Position numbers and translations under genes: made by a program. This document shows positions 17,510-27,021 of a stretch of DNA of 64,000 nucleotides, piece by piece; position 1 is the stretch's first letter, and each line of letters starts with the position of its first letter. Origin of the DNA: Methylotenera sp. (GTDB lineage: Bacteria; Pseudomonadota; Gammaproteobacteria; Burkholderiales; Methylophilaceae); contig JABFQV010000002.1 of assembly GCA_013141495.1 (NCBI GenBank), forward strand, positions 371,032-435,031, given 5' to 3'. Under the pieces are notes generated by a model, which did not search any database, was not told where the DNA came from, and worked only from the letters and a program-made list of their open reading frames with translations.

Positions 17510-17603
17510 GGCGGGCCTCCCCGCATTGTGAAGTAGCCAATCTGGTCAGGTGCGGAAGCAAGCAGCCACAACTATTAAGCAAGTGCCGGGGTCAAGGCTC
17601 GCC
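17510..17603 (+). ncRNA. ffs: Small signal recognition particle RNA (4.5S RNA)
   Basis: The conserved apical segment ggtcaggtgcggaagcaagc (around 17544-17563), including the GGAA tetraloop and asymmetric loop that bind Ffh, is present, and the matching strand follows in the tail. The ends ggcgggcc and ggctcgcc pair to close the single long hairpin of about 94 nt. SRP RNA with Ffh and FtsY delivers membrane proteins to the translocon. The gene lies upstream of dnaX, as in many betaproteobacteria. Exact ends are estimated from pairing. Confidence 0.93.
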
Positions 17604-17710
17604 TCTTCTTCACTTTAACGCTCTAAAAAATGACTTGGAAGTTAAAGAACCCCCAAATGTGCTTTAAATACATCAAGACGAAAAGACAATTTTCAGCTAC
17701 AGTTTAGCCT

Positions 17711-19381
17711 ATGTCATATCAAGTTCTCGCGCGTAAATGGCGCCCAAAATCATTTGAAACACTCGTCGGCCAAGACCATGTAGTCCGTGCGCTAACTAAC
17801 GCGCTCGAACAAAATCGTTTACATCATGCTTACTTATTTACTGGCACGCGTGGCGTAGGCAAAACCACCCTCGCACGCATTCTAGCTAAGTCACTCAATT
17901 GCGAAACTGGTATCACCGCTAAGCCGTGCGGCATTTGCAACGCCTGTACCGAAATTGATAAAGGTCGTTATATTGATTTAATTGAGGTAGATGCCGCAAG
18001 CAACACGCAAGTGGATGCCATGCGCGATTTATTAGATAACGCGCAATATGCACCGACTGCAGGACGCTTTAAAGTCTATATTATCGATGAAGTGCACATG
18101 CTGTCGAAAAGTGCCTTTAACGCCATGCTGAAAACGCTGGAAGAACCTCCCGCACACGTCAAATTCATCCTCGCCACGACAGACCCGCAAAAAGTACCAG
18201 TCACGGTGTTATCACGCTGTTTGCAATTTAATTTGCGTCAAATGGCCGGCACGTCGATTACTGGACATTTACAAAACATTCTTGGTCAAGAAAACATTCC
18301 GTTTGAAGCAACGGCACTACACTTGATTTCACGCGCAGCGGCAGGCAGTATGCGCGACGCGCTCTCACTCACTGATCAAGCCATTGCTTACGGCGGCCAA
18401 ACCGTGAATGAAGCTGAAGTGCGCGCGATGCTGGGCGCGATTGATCAAAGCTATTTGTATCAGTTGTTAGAGGCACTGCTGGCAAACGACGGCAGTAGCT
18501 TGATCAATCAAGCCAAAGCCATGGAACAACGTAGCATTTCATTTGAAGCCGCACTCAATGATTTTGCGCAATTGTTGCATCAAATTGCTGTGGCACAAAC
18601 CGTGCCTGAAAGTGTGGCAGATGACCTACCCGAGCGCGAGGCATTGCTGGCTTTAGCACAGAAATTACCCGCTGAAACACTGCAGCTTTATTATCAAATA
18701 GCCTTGTTAGGACGCCGTGATATTGGTCTGGCGCCTGATGAATTTGCAGGGTTCACCATGAGCTTATTGCGCATGCTGGCGTTTACACCTAACGATGGCA
18801 ATACCTCCGTTAGCCAAAAAAAAACCGAGCAGACGAACCAGTTAACGCGCCCTACACCAGCAATCAGCCAAGCTAAGCCAGTAGCAGCGCCATTTGTAGC
18901 CAAACCAGCGCCAGCTGAAACACTTAGCCAACAAACAAATGTTAATTCAGCCGCTACCAGCCAACAAACATCAAGTGAAAACACTACTACACCGGCTACT
19001 AGCTTTAATGGCAACTGGCGTAGCCTGGTAGATGAATTAAAACTGGGGCTTGCCAGAGAACTGGCCAAACATTGTGAGCTAATCGCTTATGATGAGCATA
19101 GTATTTCACTTAGTGTGCCAGAGGCTCAAAAACATTTGCTGTCGCCCAATTATCAAGAAAAGTTGGGTAGCGCCATTGCGCAATATTTTGATAAAAAAAT
19201 TAAACTGCAATTCAGCATTGGTGGCACTGGCAACACACCCGCCAAACAAATTTCTCAAGAAAAAGCCGTCGCACAAGCCAGCGCAGAAAGTGCGATTGAA
19301 GAAGATGGCTTTGTTCAAGCCTTGATTAACGATTTTGGCGCGACGATTATTCCAAATTCAATTAAACCTATTAGTAACTAA
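17711..19381 (+). CDS. dnaX: DNA polymerase III subunits tau (and probably gamma)
   Basis: DnaX is the clamp-loader ATPase. The 556-residue frame shows YQVLARKWRP at the start, Walker A GTRGVGKTT (about residue 45), four zinc-binding cysteines between about residues 64 and 79, DEVHMLS (Walker B) and the sensor LSRCLQFNL. Domains I-III end near residue 365. A run of nine A (18816-18824, codons 369-372) follows. A -1 shift there would end at TAA 18874 after about 388 residues and a +1 shift at 18843, giving a gamma-like short form. After a low-complexity linker comes the tau-specific C-terminus. It is followed by ybaB and recR, the standard order. Confidence 0.95.
   Translation: MSYQVLARKWRPKSFETLVGQDHVVRALTNALEQNRLHHAYLFTGTRGVGKTTLARILAKSLNCETGITAKPCGICNACTEIDKGRYIDLIEVDAASNTQVDAMRDLLDNAQYAPTAGRFKVYIIDEVHMLSKSAFNAMLKTLEEPPAHVKFILATTDPQKVPVTVLSRCLQFNLRQMAGTSITGHLQNILGQENIPFEATALHLISRAAAGSMRDALSLTDQAIAYGGQTVNEAEVRAMLGAIDQSYLYQLLEALLANDGSSLINQAKAMEQRSISFEAALNDFAQLLHQIAVAQTVPESVADDLPEREALLALAQKLPAETLQLYYQIALLGRRDIGLAPDEFAGFTMSLLRMLAFTPNDGNTSVSQKKTEQTNQLTRPTPAISQAKPVAAPFVAKPAPAETLSQQTNVNSAATSQQTSSENTTTPATSFNGNWRSLVDELKLGLARELAKHCELIAYDEHSISLSVPEAQKHLLSPNYQEKLGSAIAQYFDKKIKLQFSIGGTGNTPAKQISQEKAVAQASAESAIEEDGFVQALINDFGATIIPNSIKPISN
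18816..18824 (+). promoter_or_regulatory. A9 slippery run in dnaX
   Basis: Nine consecutive A residues (CAA AAA AAA ACC in frame) lie exactly at the junction between the clamp-loader core and the linker. Both alternative frames reach a stop within about 50 bases. Thermus dnaX uses an A9 run for transcriptional slippage and E. coli an A-rich signal for -1 ribosomal frameshifting, so a comparable role is plausible. Confidence 0.6.
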
Positions 19382-19392
19382 GGAGCAGTGAA

Positions 19393-19701
19393 ATGATGAA
19401 AGGTGGCATGGGCAATATGATGAAGCAAGCCCAGCAAATGCAAGCTAACATGCAAAAAGTACAGGCGGAACTTGCCAATATTGAAGTTGAGGGCATTGCT
19501 GCTAATGGCTTAGTCAAAGTACAAATGACGTGTAAAAACGAAGTAAAGCGCGTCACCTTGGATGACAGCGTGATGGATGATAAAGAAACATTAGAAGATT
19601 TATTAGTCATCGCACTCAAAGACGCCACAGCAAAAGTGGAGGCAACCTCTTCAGCACGTTTATCCAGCTTTATGCCAGCCGGCATGAAGCTACCGTTTTA
19701 A
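19393..19701 (+). CDS. ybaB: YbaB/EbfC family nucleoid-associated protein
   Basis: A 102-residue DNA-binding dimer. The start MMKGGMGNMMKQAQQMQ and the following helical stretch, then GxVKVQMTCKNEVKRV, are characteristic. YbaB/EbfC binds DNA without much sequence preference and is nearly always encoded between dnaX and recR. The gap to dnaX is 11 bases and AGGAG lies just before the start. Confidence 0.95.
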   Translation: MMKGGMGNMMKQAQQMQANMQKVQAELANIEVEGIAANGLVKVQMTCKNEVKRVTLDDSVMDDKETLEDLLVIALKDATAKVEATSSARLSSFMPAGMKLPF

Positions 19702-19722
19702 TTCAAACGTACTTTATTTGAG

Positions 19723-20319
19723 ATGAAAAACCCGCCAGCCCTTGAACAGCTCATTGATGGTTTACGCTGCTTACCTGGCGTGGGGCCAAAATCTGCCCAA
19801 CGCATGGCTTATTATTTGTTGCAGCGCGATAGAAAAGGCGCCAATAATTTAGCTTTGGCGCTGGATAATGCCTTGCAGGTGGTCGGCCATTGCAAACTTT
19901 GCAACACGTTTAGTGAGCAACCCGTTTGTCCGTTGTGTGAATCTGCGCTTCGAGATAGCAGCGTGCTGTGCGTTGTAGAAATGCCGACTGACCTTATGAT
20001 GCTGGAAAACACGCGCGCCTATACAGGCATGTATTTTGTACTCATGGGCAGGCTATCGCCTTTAGATGGTATCGGCCCAAAAGAAATTCACCTGGATAGG
20101 CTCATTAAACGTGCGCAAGATGGCATGGTGCAAGAAGTGATACTTGCCACTAATTACACGGTTGAAGGCGATGCAACCGCGCATTACATCAGTGAACTAC
20201 TGCGTGCGCGTGGCATTAAAACTAGCCGCATAGCGCGCGGTATGCCAATGGGTGGTGAAATTGAGTATGTTGACAGCGGCACGTTAGCGCAAGCCATGCT
20301 GGAACGCAGAAGCGTTTAG
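19723..20319 (+). CDS. recR: Recombination mediator protein RecR
   Basis: RecR works with RecF/RecO to load RecA on SSB-coated gapped DNA. The 198-residue product shows the helix-hairpin-helix region ([20 protein letters not shown]), the four-cysteine zinc finger [16 protein letters not shown] and the Toprim domain starting [14 protein letters not shown]. Length and order (dnaX-ybaB-recR) are standard. Confidence 0.96.
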   Translation: MKNPPALEQLIDGLRCLPGVGPKSAQRMAYYLLQRDRKGANNLALALDNALQVVGHCKLCNTFSEQPVCPLCESALRDSSVLCVVEMPTDLMMLENTRAYTGMYFVLMGRLSPLDGIGPKEIHLDRLIKRAQDGMVQEVILATNYTVEGDATAHYISELLRARGIKTSRIARGMPMGGEIEYVDSGTLAQAMLERRSV

Positions 20320-20351
20320 ATTTGTGCTTTTGCGTTGTTAACTCACTATTT

Positions 20352-21701
20352 TTAGCCTGCGACGGGCAACCAGTAAAAATGTAGCAAGCCTAACGCTGCG
20401 CTCGCAGCGACCAACTTAATCACGCTTAGATTCCATTTTACTAACAGCCATAACGCTAATACGGCTAATAAAACGGCATAGTAATCTATGACCTGCAACG
20501 TAGCCGTTGGTAAAAATACATGTTGTGCAAAAAACAGCGCCAAACTCACAATCACCCCCACCACTGCCGCTGTAATTGCGGTTAATGGCGCAGATAATTT
20601 AAGATTATTTTGTGTGGCTTCTACCAATGGCGCACCGATAAAAATAAATAAAAACGAAGGTAAAAAAGTAAAAAACGTCACCACCATTGCCGCAACAGCC
20701 CCTGATAAAAATAAGCTATCACTGCCCAATACCGCCTGCGACCATCCGCCAACAAAACCAACAAACGCCACCACCATAATCAATGGACCAGGGGTAGTTT
20801 CACCCAGCGCTAAGCCATCGATCATTTGATGTGGCGTAAGCCACTGATAATGCTCAACAGCGCCTTGATACACATAAGGCAATACCGCATATGCCCCGCC
20901 GAATGTGAGCAAGGCTGCTTTAGTAAAAAACCAGGCCATTTGTGTCAACACTGCTTGCCAACCGTAAACTAATGTTAATAGTGCCATCGCCATGCACCAA
21001 ATAACGATACCGCCCGCTAACCATTTAAGCATTTTTCTCAGGCTAAATTTTGCATGCAATGGCGATGGCGTATCGTCATCAATCACCGCCTTACTATGCT
21101 GACTAGCACTGCTTTGGTGTAGTTTAACTACGTTAAATTGTCGAGGGAAATAATAGTGTGCAACAGCGCCCACTAAACCTGCGGCTAAAATAATCAAGGG
21201 GAAAGGTAAATGTAATTGGCTAATCGCCACAAAGGCAAATAACGCGACACCCCAAAGTATTTTGTTTTTAAGCACGCGCAATCCGATGCGATAAGCGGCA
21301 AACAATACAATAGCCACCACTGCAGGCTTGATGCCATAAAGCATGGCAGCTACTTGAGGGATATCACCAAAGCGCATGTAGCCCCAACTTAACGCGATTA
21401 AAATAAGCAGTGAAGGCAACACAAACAAGCCTCCTGCGATCACGCCGCCCCAGGTGCGATGCATTAACCAACCAATGTAGGTGGCTAATTGCTGCGCTTC
21501 CGGCCCTGGTAAAATCATGCAGTAATTTAATGCATGCAAAAATCGCTTGTCAGAAATCCAGCGTTTTTTCTCAACCAAATCATGATGCATCATCGCGATT
21601 TGTCCTGCCGGGCCGCCAAAACTGAGTAAGCCGAGTTTGAACCAATAGCCGATGGCTTCACGTAGCGTTGGCGCAACTATATTTTCATTGTTATGTTGCA
21701 C
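20352..21701 (-). CDS. chrA: Chromate transporter ChrA (long-chain, two CHR domains)
   Basis: A 449-residue membrane protein with two homologous CHR halves. The first carries LLSFGGPAGQIAMM and ILPGPEAQQLATYIGW, the second LLTFGGAYAVLPYV and GETTPGPLIM. About ten to twelve hydrophobic segments are seen, with a hydrophilic stretch between the halves near residues 200-225. ChrA family members export chromate by anion exchange. The gene is convergent with recR, with only 32 bases between the stops and no clear terminator. Confidence 0.93.
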   Translation of the reverse strand: MQHNNENIVAPTLREAIGYWFKLGLLSFGGPAGQIAMMHHDLVEKKRWISDKRFLHALNYCMILPGPEAQQLATYIGWLMHRTWGGVIAGGLFVLPSLLILIALSWGYMRFGDIPQVAAMLYGIKPAVVAIVLFAAYRIGLRVLKNKILWGVALFAFVAISQLHLPFPLIILAAGLVGAVAHYYFPRQFNVVKLHQSSASQHSKAVIDDDTPSPLHAKFSLRKMLKWLAGGIVIWCMAMALLTLVYGWQAVLTQMAWFFTKAALLTFGGAYAVLPYVYQGAVEHYQWLTPHQMIDGLALGETTPGPLIMVVAFVGFVGGWSQAVLGSDSLFLSGAVAAMVVTFFTFLPSFLFIFIGAPLVEATQNNLKLSAPLTAITAAVVGVIVSLALFFAQHVFLPTATLQVIDYYAVLLAVLALWLLVKWNLSVIKLVAASAALGLLHFYWLPVAG

Positions 21702-21728
21702 GCTATTCCATTGCCCTATTGAAGTCTT

Positions 21729-22367
21729 TTAAATCAGCTTTAATATATCGAGCGGTGCATTGACAAAAACATCGGCACCCCACGCTGCTGGCTGGTCTGT
21801 TACATCCAGATAACCATATAAAGCCACTGCTGTGCGCATGCCAGCGGCAATGCCCGCCTGAATATCACGTTCCGCGTCGCCCACATACCAGCACATTTTA
21901 GGATTAACCTCAGCTTGTGCACAAGCAAGTAACAAAGTATCAGGGTACGGCTTAGGACGCGCTGCATCGTCACCACTGACCACACAAGCAGCACGTGTTA
22001 TTAAGCCAATATTCTGCATTAACGGCTGGGTAAAACGCCGTGGCTTGTTGGTGACTACGCCCCAACGCACCTGCCTCTCATCCAACTGTGCTAACAACTC
22101 GGCCATACCATCAAATAATATGGGTTGGCGGGTCAGCACCTCATCATATAGCGCGAGATATTCTTCGCGCATCGCAGCAAACGATGCGTCTTCAGGGGTT
22201 AAATCAAAACCAATGGCAAGCAAGCCTTTGGATCCATGGGAAGCGTATGGACGAATGACTTCAAACGGCAATGCCTCTAAACCATGCCGCTCACGCTGTA
22301 AATTCAAGGCGTAAGCTAAGTCATGTGCGGTATCGACCAATGTACCGTCTAAATCAAATAGAATCAT
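21729..22367 (-). CDS. gph: Phosphoglycolate phosphatase (HAD superfamily)
   Basis: A 212-residue HAD hydrolase with the nucleophile motif MILFDLDGTLVD at the very start, motif II VVTNKPRRF and motif IV WYVGDAERDIQAG. It follows ubiG by 15 bases, an order seen in many proteobacteria. Gph removes 2-phosphoglycolate; related HAD enzymes with other small phosphates as substrate cannot be excluded. Confidence 0.88.
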   Translation of the reverse strand: MILFDLDGTLVDTAHDLAYALNLQRERHGLEALPFEVIRPYASHGSKGLLAIGFDLTPEDASFAAMREEYLALYDEVLTRQPILFDGMAELLAQLDERQVRWGVVTNKPRRFTQPLMQNIGLITRAACVVSGDDAARPKPYPDTLLLACAQAEVNPKMCWYVGDAERDIQAGIAAGMRTAVALYGYLDVTDQPAAWGADVFVNAPLDILKLI

Positions 22368-22382
22368 GTTGTCAACCAGAAG

Positions 22383-23105
22383 TTAGCTAAGCTGGGTATG
22401 CATGAGGTAGTTCACAGAAACATCATCACTCAACCAATAATGCTGCGTAAGTGGGTTGTAACTCATGCCACGCAACCCCGATGTATTCAAGTCGGCATAT
22501 CTTGCCCAACTTGATAACTCAGACGGTTTAATAAACTTTGCGTAGTCATGCGTACCTTTTGGCAATAAATTCAACAGGTACTCGGCACCGATTACTGCAA
22601 ACAAATAAGCTTTAGGATTACGGTTAATGGTTGAAAAAAATACTGAGCCACCCGGCTTGACTAGTTTAGCGCAAGCGGCAACGATTGAGGCCGGATCAGG
22701 TACGTGTTCTAACATTTCCATACACGTCACCACATCAAAGCTGGCGGGTTGCTCGATCGCAAGCTGTTCCACAGGTAGCAGCTGATAAGCGACTTGTGCG
22801 CCGCTTTCTAATTGATGCAATTTAGCCACATTGAGCGCTTTTTCGCCTAAATCAATACCCATAACATCAGCGCCTTTAAAATACATAGCCTCTGACAAAA
22901 TACCGCCACCACAACCGACATCAAGCACGCGCTTGCCTTTTAAGCCAACTAAGCTATTAATGTAATCAAGCCGTAGCGGGTTAATTTCATGCAAGGGCTT
23001 AAATTCGCTATTTTTATCCCACCATTTATGGGCGAGATCAGCAAATTTCTGTAACTCTAATGTGTCGGCATTTAATGTTTGTATTGTCTTAGTTTCGGTT
23101 GCCAT
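22383..23105 (-). CDS. ubiG: Ubiquinone biosynthesis O-methyltransferase UbiG
   Basis: UbiG carries out both O-methylations of ubiquinone synthesis. The 240-residue product shows [18 protein letters not shown], the SAM loop [15 protein letters not shown] and [12 protein letters not shown], all hallmarks of the family. Its start overlaps the upstream amidohydrolase gene by 34 bases; no internal start keeps the conserved N-terminus, so the overlap seems real. Confidence 0.94.
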   Translation of the reverse strand: MATETKTIQTLNADTLELQKFADLAHKWWDKNSEFKPLHEINPLRLDYINSLVGLKGKRVLDVGCGGGILSEAMYFKGADVMGIDLGEKALNVAKLHQLESGAQVAYQLLPVEQLAIEQPASFDVVTCMEMLEHVPDPASIVAACAKLVKPGGSVFFSTINRNPKAYLFAVIGAEYLLNLLPKGTHDYAKFIKPSELSSWARYADLNTSGLRGMSYNPLTQHYWLSDDVSVNYLMHTQLS

Positions 23106-24433
23106 ATTTGGACAATTTCCTTTAATTCTATTGGTTCTATGTTGGCATAAACGCCGTTACTGTAACGTAACTCACCTGCAACCCAGGTGTGAGTCACATG
23201 CTCACGTCCACAGCTATAAACTAAATGTGAAATTGGGTCGTAGCAGGGAGATGTATTGAAATCGCTTAATTTAACTGCCGCTAAATCGGCTTGTTTCCCC
23301 ACCTCAATGCTGCCTATTTTATCCTCCAAACCTAGCGCTTTAGCCGCGTTAATCGTCGCCATTTCAAGCGCTTGGTGTGCTGGCAGTATTGTAGGGTCTT
23401 CACTGACTCCTTTAGCCAGCAATGCCGCTAAGCGTATTTCAGCAAACATATCGAGTCGATTGTTACTGGCAGCACCATCAGTGCCTAAGCCCACATTAAC
23501 ACCATTTTTCAATAATGAGGCTATTGGTGCAATACCGCTCGCCAATTTCAAATTAGAGCTGGGGCAATGCGCAATGTGACAACCGTATTCAGCTAACACG
23601 TCTATTTCATGCGCTAATAAATGCACGCCATGCGCTGCCACAAAAGTTGGACCTAACAAACCGAGCTCCGTCAATCTTTGGATTGGCCGCATACCGTACT
23701 GGGCCTCGCTTTGACTAATTTCATCACGTGTTTCATGTAAATGCGTATGGATACCCAAACCCAACTGCTCGGCATAAGTGATTATTTTTTCAAATGTTTG
23801 ATTTGATACCGTATAGGGTGCATGCGGTGCAATGGACGCGCTAATGAGCGCATTGCCACGCCAGCTATCGTGCGCCTCAAAACCTTTTCGTAAGTAGTCG
23901 TCTGCATCACTGGCATAGCTGGTTGCAAACTCAAGCACAGCCAAACCTAAGTTGGCTCGCATCCCGGCTTGATTTACTGACATGGCTGTTGCCTGCGGGA
24001 AAAAATACATATCATTAAAACAAGTGACGCCACCGCTTAACATTTCAGCACAACCGAGCAATGACGAGTCCCTTACATATTGCTCAGAAATGACCGCACG
24101 CTCTGCTGGCCATATATGGTCGTTAAGCCAGGTCATTAAAGGTAAATCATCTGCAATTCCACGCATTAAGGTCATGGCCACGTGCGCATGGCAATTGATT
24201 AAACCAGGCATTAGAATGTGCTCATCTAGGCGCACTAGTTTTGTCGCTGTATATTGCTTTCTAGCCGCTTCAGTTGGCAGTAAATCTACAATGGTATCCG
24301 CTTGAATAATCAGCGAGTAATGCTCTAATAATGGCGTATTTGCAACGACTGTAGCGACCCAACGTGCTTCTATGATCAGGTCAACATTAGCTATAGTCTG
24401 CATTGAATGATTTGTTGTGTTCATGCTGCTCAT
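23072..24433 (-). CDS. mtaD: TRZ/ATZ-type amidohydrolase (5-methylthioadenosine/S-adenosylhomocysteine deaminase-like)
   Basis: An amidohydrolase of about 453 residues. Metal ligands appear in [22 protein letters not shown] and [10 protein letters not shown]. It resembles MtaD, which deaminates methylthioadenosine and S-adenosylhomocysteine; its place directly before the SAM-using ubiG supports a role in recycling SAM by-products. Substrate choice within this family is hard to predict. The frame reaches 24457, but that part overlaps the ompA terminator, so ATG 24433 (or 24424) is preferred. Confidence 0.85.
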   Translation of the reverse strand: MSSMNTTNHSMQTIANVDLIIEARWVATVVANTPLLEHYSLIIQADTIVDLLPTEAARKQYTATKLVRLDEHILMPGLINCHAHVAMTLMRGIADDLPLMTWLNDHIWPAERAVISEQYVRDSSLLGCAEMLSGGVTCFNDMYFFPQATAMSVNQAGMRANLGLAVLEFATSYASDADDYLRKGFEAHDSWRGNALISASIAPHAPYTVSNQTFEKIITYAEQLGLGIHTHLHETRDEISQSEAQYGMRPIQRLTELGLLGPTFVAAHGVHLLAHEIDVLAEYGCHIAHCPSSNLKLASGIAPIASLLKNGVNVGLGTDGAASNNRLDMFAEIRLAALLAKGVSEDPTILPAHQALEMATINAAKALGLEDKIGSIEVGKQADLAAVKLSDFNTSPCYDPISHLVYSCGREHVTHTWVAGELRYSNGVYANIEPIELKEIVQIWQPKLRQYKH

Positions 24434-24442
24434 TCTACCAAT

Positions 24443-24469
24443 AAAAAAGCCCCGCATCTGCGAGGCTTT
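24443..24469 (-). terminator. Rho-independent terminator of the ompA-like gene
   Basis: On the minus strand AAAGCCTCGCA and TGCGGGGCTTT form a stem closed by a very small loop (one G-U pair), followed by TTTTTTAT. It lies 45-70 bases after the ompA-like stop and just before the amidohydrolase start. Confidence 0.85.
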
Positions 24470-24514
24470 GTTTCAATGCTTAAATTTTAGTGAAAATTTA
24501 GCATTAAAGTCTTA

Positions 24515-25630
24515 TTACTTGCACTCATTTACTGAATGCTGTCTTTGACCTTCGATAACAACGCGACGGTTAGGCTCTAAGCACTCAATTAAAGCTTTAC
24601 CCTTAACGCCCTTGCACTCAACTACAGGTTGTGACTCGCCTTTACCAACAGCACGTAAACGGCTAGCGTCAATACCATGTGAAACTAAATGTTGTTTGAT
24701 GATATTTGCACGTTGCTCTGACAATTTTTGATTGTATTTTTCTGAACCAATACGGTCTGTATGACCAATCACTAATACAACATCAAACTCTGGATGCGCT
24801 TTTAATGTAGCAACAACATCATCAAGAACAGGCACACTGTCACCGTTTAACTTGAACTTGTCAAAACCAAATAATTTCTCAGCAGAAAGTGTAATGGTTT
24901 CAAATTTAGGTTGGCAAGCTTCAGGCGCTACTACAGGCGCCGGAGCTGGAGCTGGCTCTGCTACCGCCACTGGTGCTGGTGCAACGTAAGGTGCTGGTGC
25001 TGGTTCAGCAGCTGCAATTACTGGTACTGCTACTGGTGCGCCAAAGCGGAAAATACCACCTAAGCTAAGCAATGTATTGCCAATGGTGCCATCAGCATCA
25101 AAATTTGTAGTTGGTGCTTTTGCATTTGAACGAGTCCATTGGTGACGCAAATCTGCTTGCAAACCAAAAGTATCATTAATAAGGTATTGCGCACCCAAAC
25201 CAACGTTGGCTAACCATGATGTTTTGCTTCTGTCTTGAAGTTGAGCAAAGTTACTGTAGTCAACATTGTTACGTGCTACACCCAAACCAGCCAACAAGAA
25301 TGGACGAAATTTATCACGGCTAAACATATACAAAGCATCAACGCCTAGTGTCGTTTGTTTGTAACGACCACCTACTCCAGCAATACCTGTATCTTCACTG
25401 GCACGGTTGTAACCTAAACCACCTTGAATATCCCAGCTCGGGCTTAACTCTTTACCTAATTTAATAAATGCGCCACCGCCGTTATTAGCATCTAGGTCAC
25501 TATCTGTATCCATGTAACTTACACCTGGCACTGCGTACCAAGCGCCACGGTACATATCTTCTGCAGATGCAGAAAAAGCGGCTAAACCCAGTGAAGCGGC
25601 TACTGCAAGGCTAACAAGATTTTTTTTCAT
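24515..25630 (-). CDS. OmpA-like outer-membrane protein
   Basis: A 371-residue secreted protein. The signal peptide ends in FSASA|ED (about residue 23). A beta-barrel part follows (to about 200), then an Ala/Pro-rich linker (repeats of the type EPAPAP, about 205-240), then an OmpA/MotB peptidoglycan-binding domain (VLVIGHTDRIGSEKYN, QRANIIKQHL, NRRVVIEG). It tethers the outer membrane to the cell wall and probably forms a small pore. A pair of cysteines (VECKGVKGKALIEC) sits near the C-terminus. The gene is monocistronic in appearance: own upstream region and strong terminator. Confidence 0.92.
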   Translation of the reverse strand: MKKNLVSLAVAASLGLAAFSASAEDMYRGAWYAVPGVSYMDTDSDLDANNGGGAFIKLGKELSPSWDIQGGLGYNRASEDTGIAGVGGRYKQTTLGVDALYMFSRDKFRPFLLAGLGVARNNVDYSNFAQLQDRSKTSWLANVGLGAQYLINDTFGLQADLRHQWTRSNAKAPTTNFDADGTIGNTLLSLGGIFRFGAPVAVPVIAAAEPAPAPYVAPAPVAVAEPAPAPAPVVAPEACQPKFETITLSAEKLFGFDKFKLNGDSVPVLDDVVATLKAHPEFDVVLVIGHTDRIGSEKYNQKLSEQRANIIKQHLVSHGIDASRLRAVGKGESQPVVECKGVKGKALIECLEPNRRVVIEGQRQHSVNECK

Positions 25631-25756
25631 TTAATTTGACTCCTGATTGGTGAATTACTTAACGGCTAATGATACGCAACGCACCACGTCAGCGCAACCT
25701 TTAATATAATATAAATGCGGGTTTGCAACAGGTTCTGTTGGTTTTTTACAACAAAT

Positions 25757-26443
25757 TTACATTGCTTTACGTATTGCCTTTATTTTTTCAGCGCTTAAGC
25801 TTAAGTTTCTTTGATTTTGAACACAAACGCCACCTCTAAAACCCACATAGCTTGGGTTTATTGTTTTTACTATCGCTACATGTTGTAGTGTGAGTGACCC
25901 AGCCAACCCAAATAACAAACCCTGCGTATGTACATCTTTGGCAAATAACTGCATGGGTTTTTCTGAAAAATAATCTAAAAAAGTAGCACCGTTTTTATGC
26001 GAGGTATCCAACATCACACCGTAAAAACCTGCGGCTTTAATTGCACTGATTAAGCTTGCCGGATACTGATATTCAGCAAACAAGACTGCGATAAGTTTTA
26101 CATCGTTTTGTGCGATTGTTTTTAGCGTATCCAAACATGGCTGATAATCATCCGTCTCAAAAAAACCTATTTTTATAATATCTACTTTGGTTTTTGTTAA
26201 AGCAACAACATGCTCAAGTATCAACTCAGCTTGCATTGGTAAATCGCCGATTGTTGCGCTGGTTAATCGCTTACCATACTGATTTTGATTATTCACGTAC
26301 GCCACGACCTCATGAATCGTTGCCAACGGCAATGCCCCTAATGCGCCTTTAGTCGGATCTTTTAAATCAATAAAATCTGCGCCATGCTCCAACGCAATTT
26401 CAGCTTCTGCCACACTGGTAACGCTAATCAATAATTGCGTCAT
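25757..26443 (-). CDS. mfnB: (5-formylfuran-3-yl)methyl phosphate synthase MfnB (DUF556)
   Basis: MfnB condenses two glyceraldehyde-3-phosphate molecules to the furan precursor of methanofuran-type cofactors; in methylotrophic bacteria it serves the C1-carrier pathway. The 228-residue TIM-barrel protein starts MTQLLISVTSVAEAE and carries DLKDPTKGALGA, whose Lys is the expected Schiff-base residue, with further conserved lysines (VDIIKIGFF). It is the last of four tightly packed leftward genes and overlaps DUF447 by one base. Confidence 0.9.
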   Translation of the reverse strand: MTQLLISVTSVAEAEIALEHGADFIDLKDPTKGALGALPLATIHEVVAYVNNQNQYGKRLTSATIGDLPMQAELILEHVVALTKTKVDIIKIGFFETDDYQPCLDTLKTIAQNDVKLIAVLFAEYQYPASLISAIKAAGFYGVMLDTSHKNGATFLDYFSEKPMQLFAKDVHTQGLLFGLAGSLTLQHVAIVKTINPSYVGFRGGVCVQNQRNLSLSAEKIKAIRKAM

Positions 26444-27018
26444 TAGGCTAAGTTCTCAGCGTTCATTGCTGCTTGATGGTTGGTCACCGCTTCCATTAAC
26501 CAGCCCCAGGCTTCCTGCTCACGTGGTCCGGCTGTTTTTTCAATGGCAATGCTTAAATAAGTAATCTCTTGGTTAATTTTTTCCATCGGTAGCCGTTTCA
26601 ATCTGCTTACCAATACCGCCAATTCAATCACGGCCGCCTGTGCACGATTAAACCCCTGAAAAGATTGATGCTGCGCCTCATGCACTATTTCTAAAAAAAG
26701 TTGCGGGCGAACAGCGTCATCTTGCACGTTTACTAGCTTTAGTTCTTTATGCGCCAACACGTCAGACAATCTAAACCCGGCTATTTTTTCTGTAGGCACT
26801 AGCGCCCCGACCTCTCGCCCGGTCAACGCGCCTGCAAAGTTGCGTACATCATCTGTCATATTAAGCACTGCATGTTTTGTTGCCAATATGTTGTCTAGCG
26901 TGCGTGAGGGCTTAAATGGAGAAATAACCACCAAGCCCTGTTGCAGGCGAACACCAAAGGGCGTGACATGCGCATTGCCCTCTGCATCTATACTGCTGAC
27001 TATCGTTTCATAAATCAT
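26443..27018 (-). CDS. DUF447 family protein of the H4MPT cluster
   Basis: A 191-residue protein with a flavin-reductase-like/split-barrel N-terminus (YETIVSSIDAEGNAHVTPFG, then PSRTLDNI) and a helical C-terminus. DUF447 occurs in methanogens and in bacteria that use H4MPT, always near cofactor genes, and is thought to act in that pathway; its reaction is not established to my knowledge. It lies 3 bases after the dihydropteroate-synthase-like gene and overlaps mfnB by one base. Confidence 0.85.
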   Translation of the reverse strand: MIYETIVSSIDAEGNAHVTPFGVRLQQGLVVISPFKPSRTLDNILATKHAVLNMTDDVRNFAGALTGREVGALVPTEKIAGFRLSDVLAHKELKLVNVQDDAVRPQLFLEIVHEAQHQSFQGFNRAQAAVIELAVLVSRLKRLPMEKINQEITYLSIAIEKTAGPREQEAWGWLMEAVTNHQAAMNAENLA

Positions 27019-27021
27019 TGT

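Noticed and set aside
25631..25756. Possible riboswitch or leader upstream of the ompA-like gene
   Set aside because: No conserved riboswitch motif was recognised; the stretch seems to be an ordinary promoter region.
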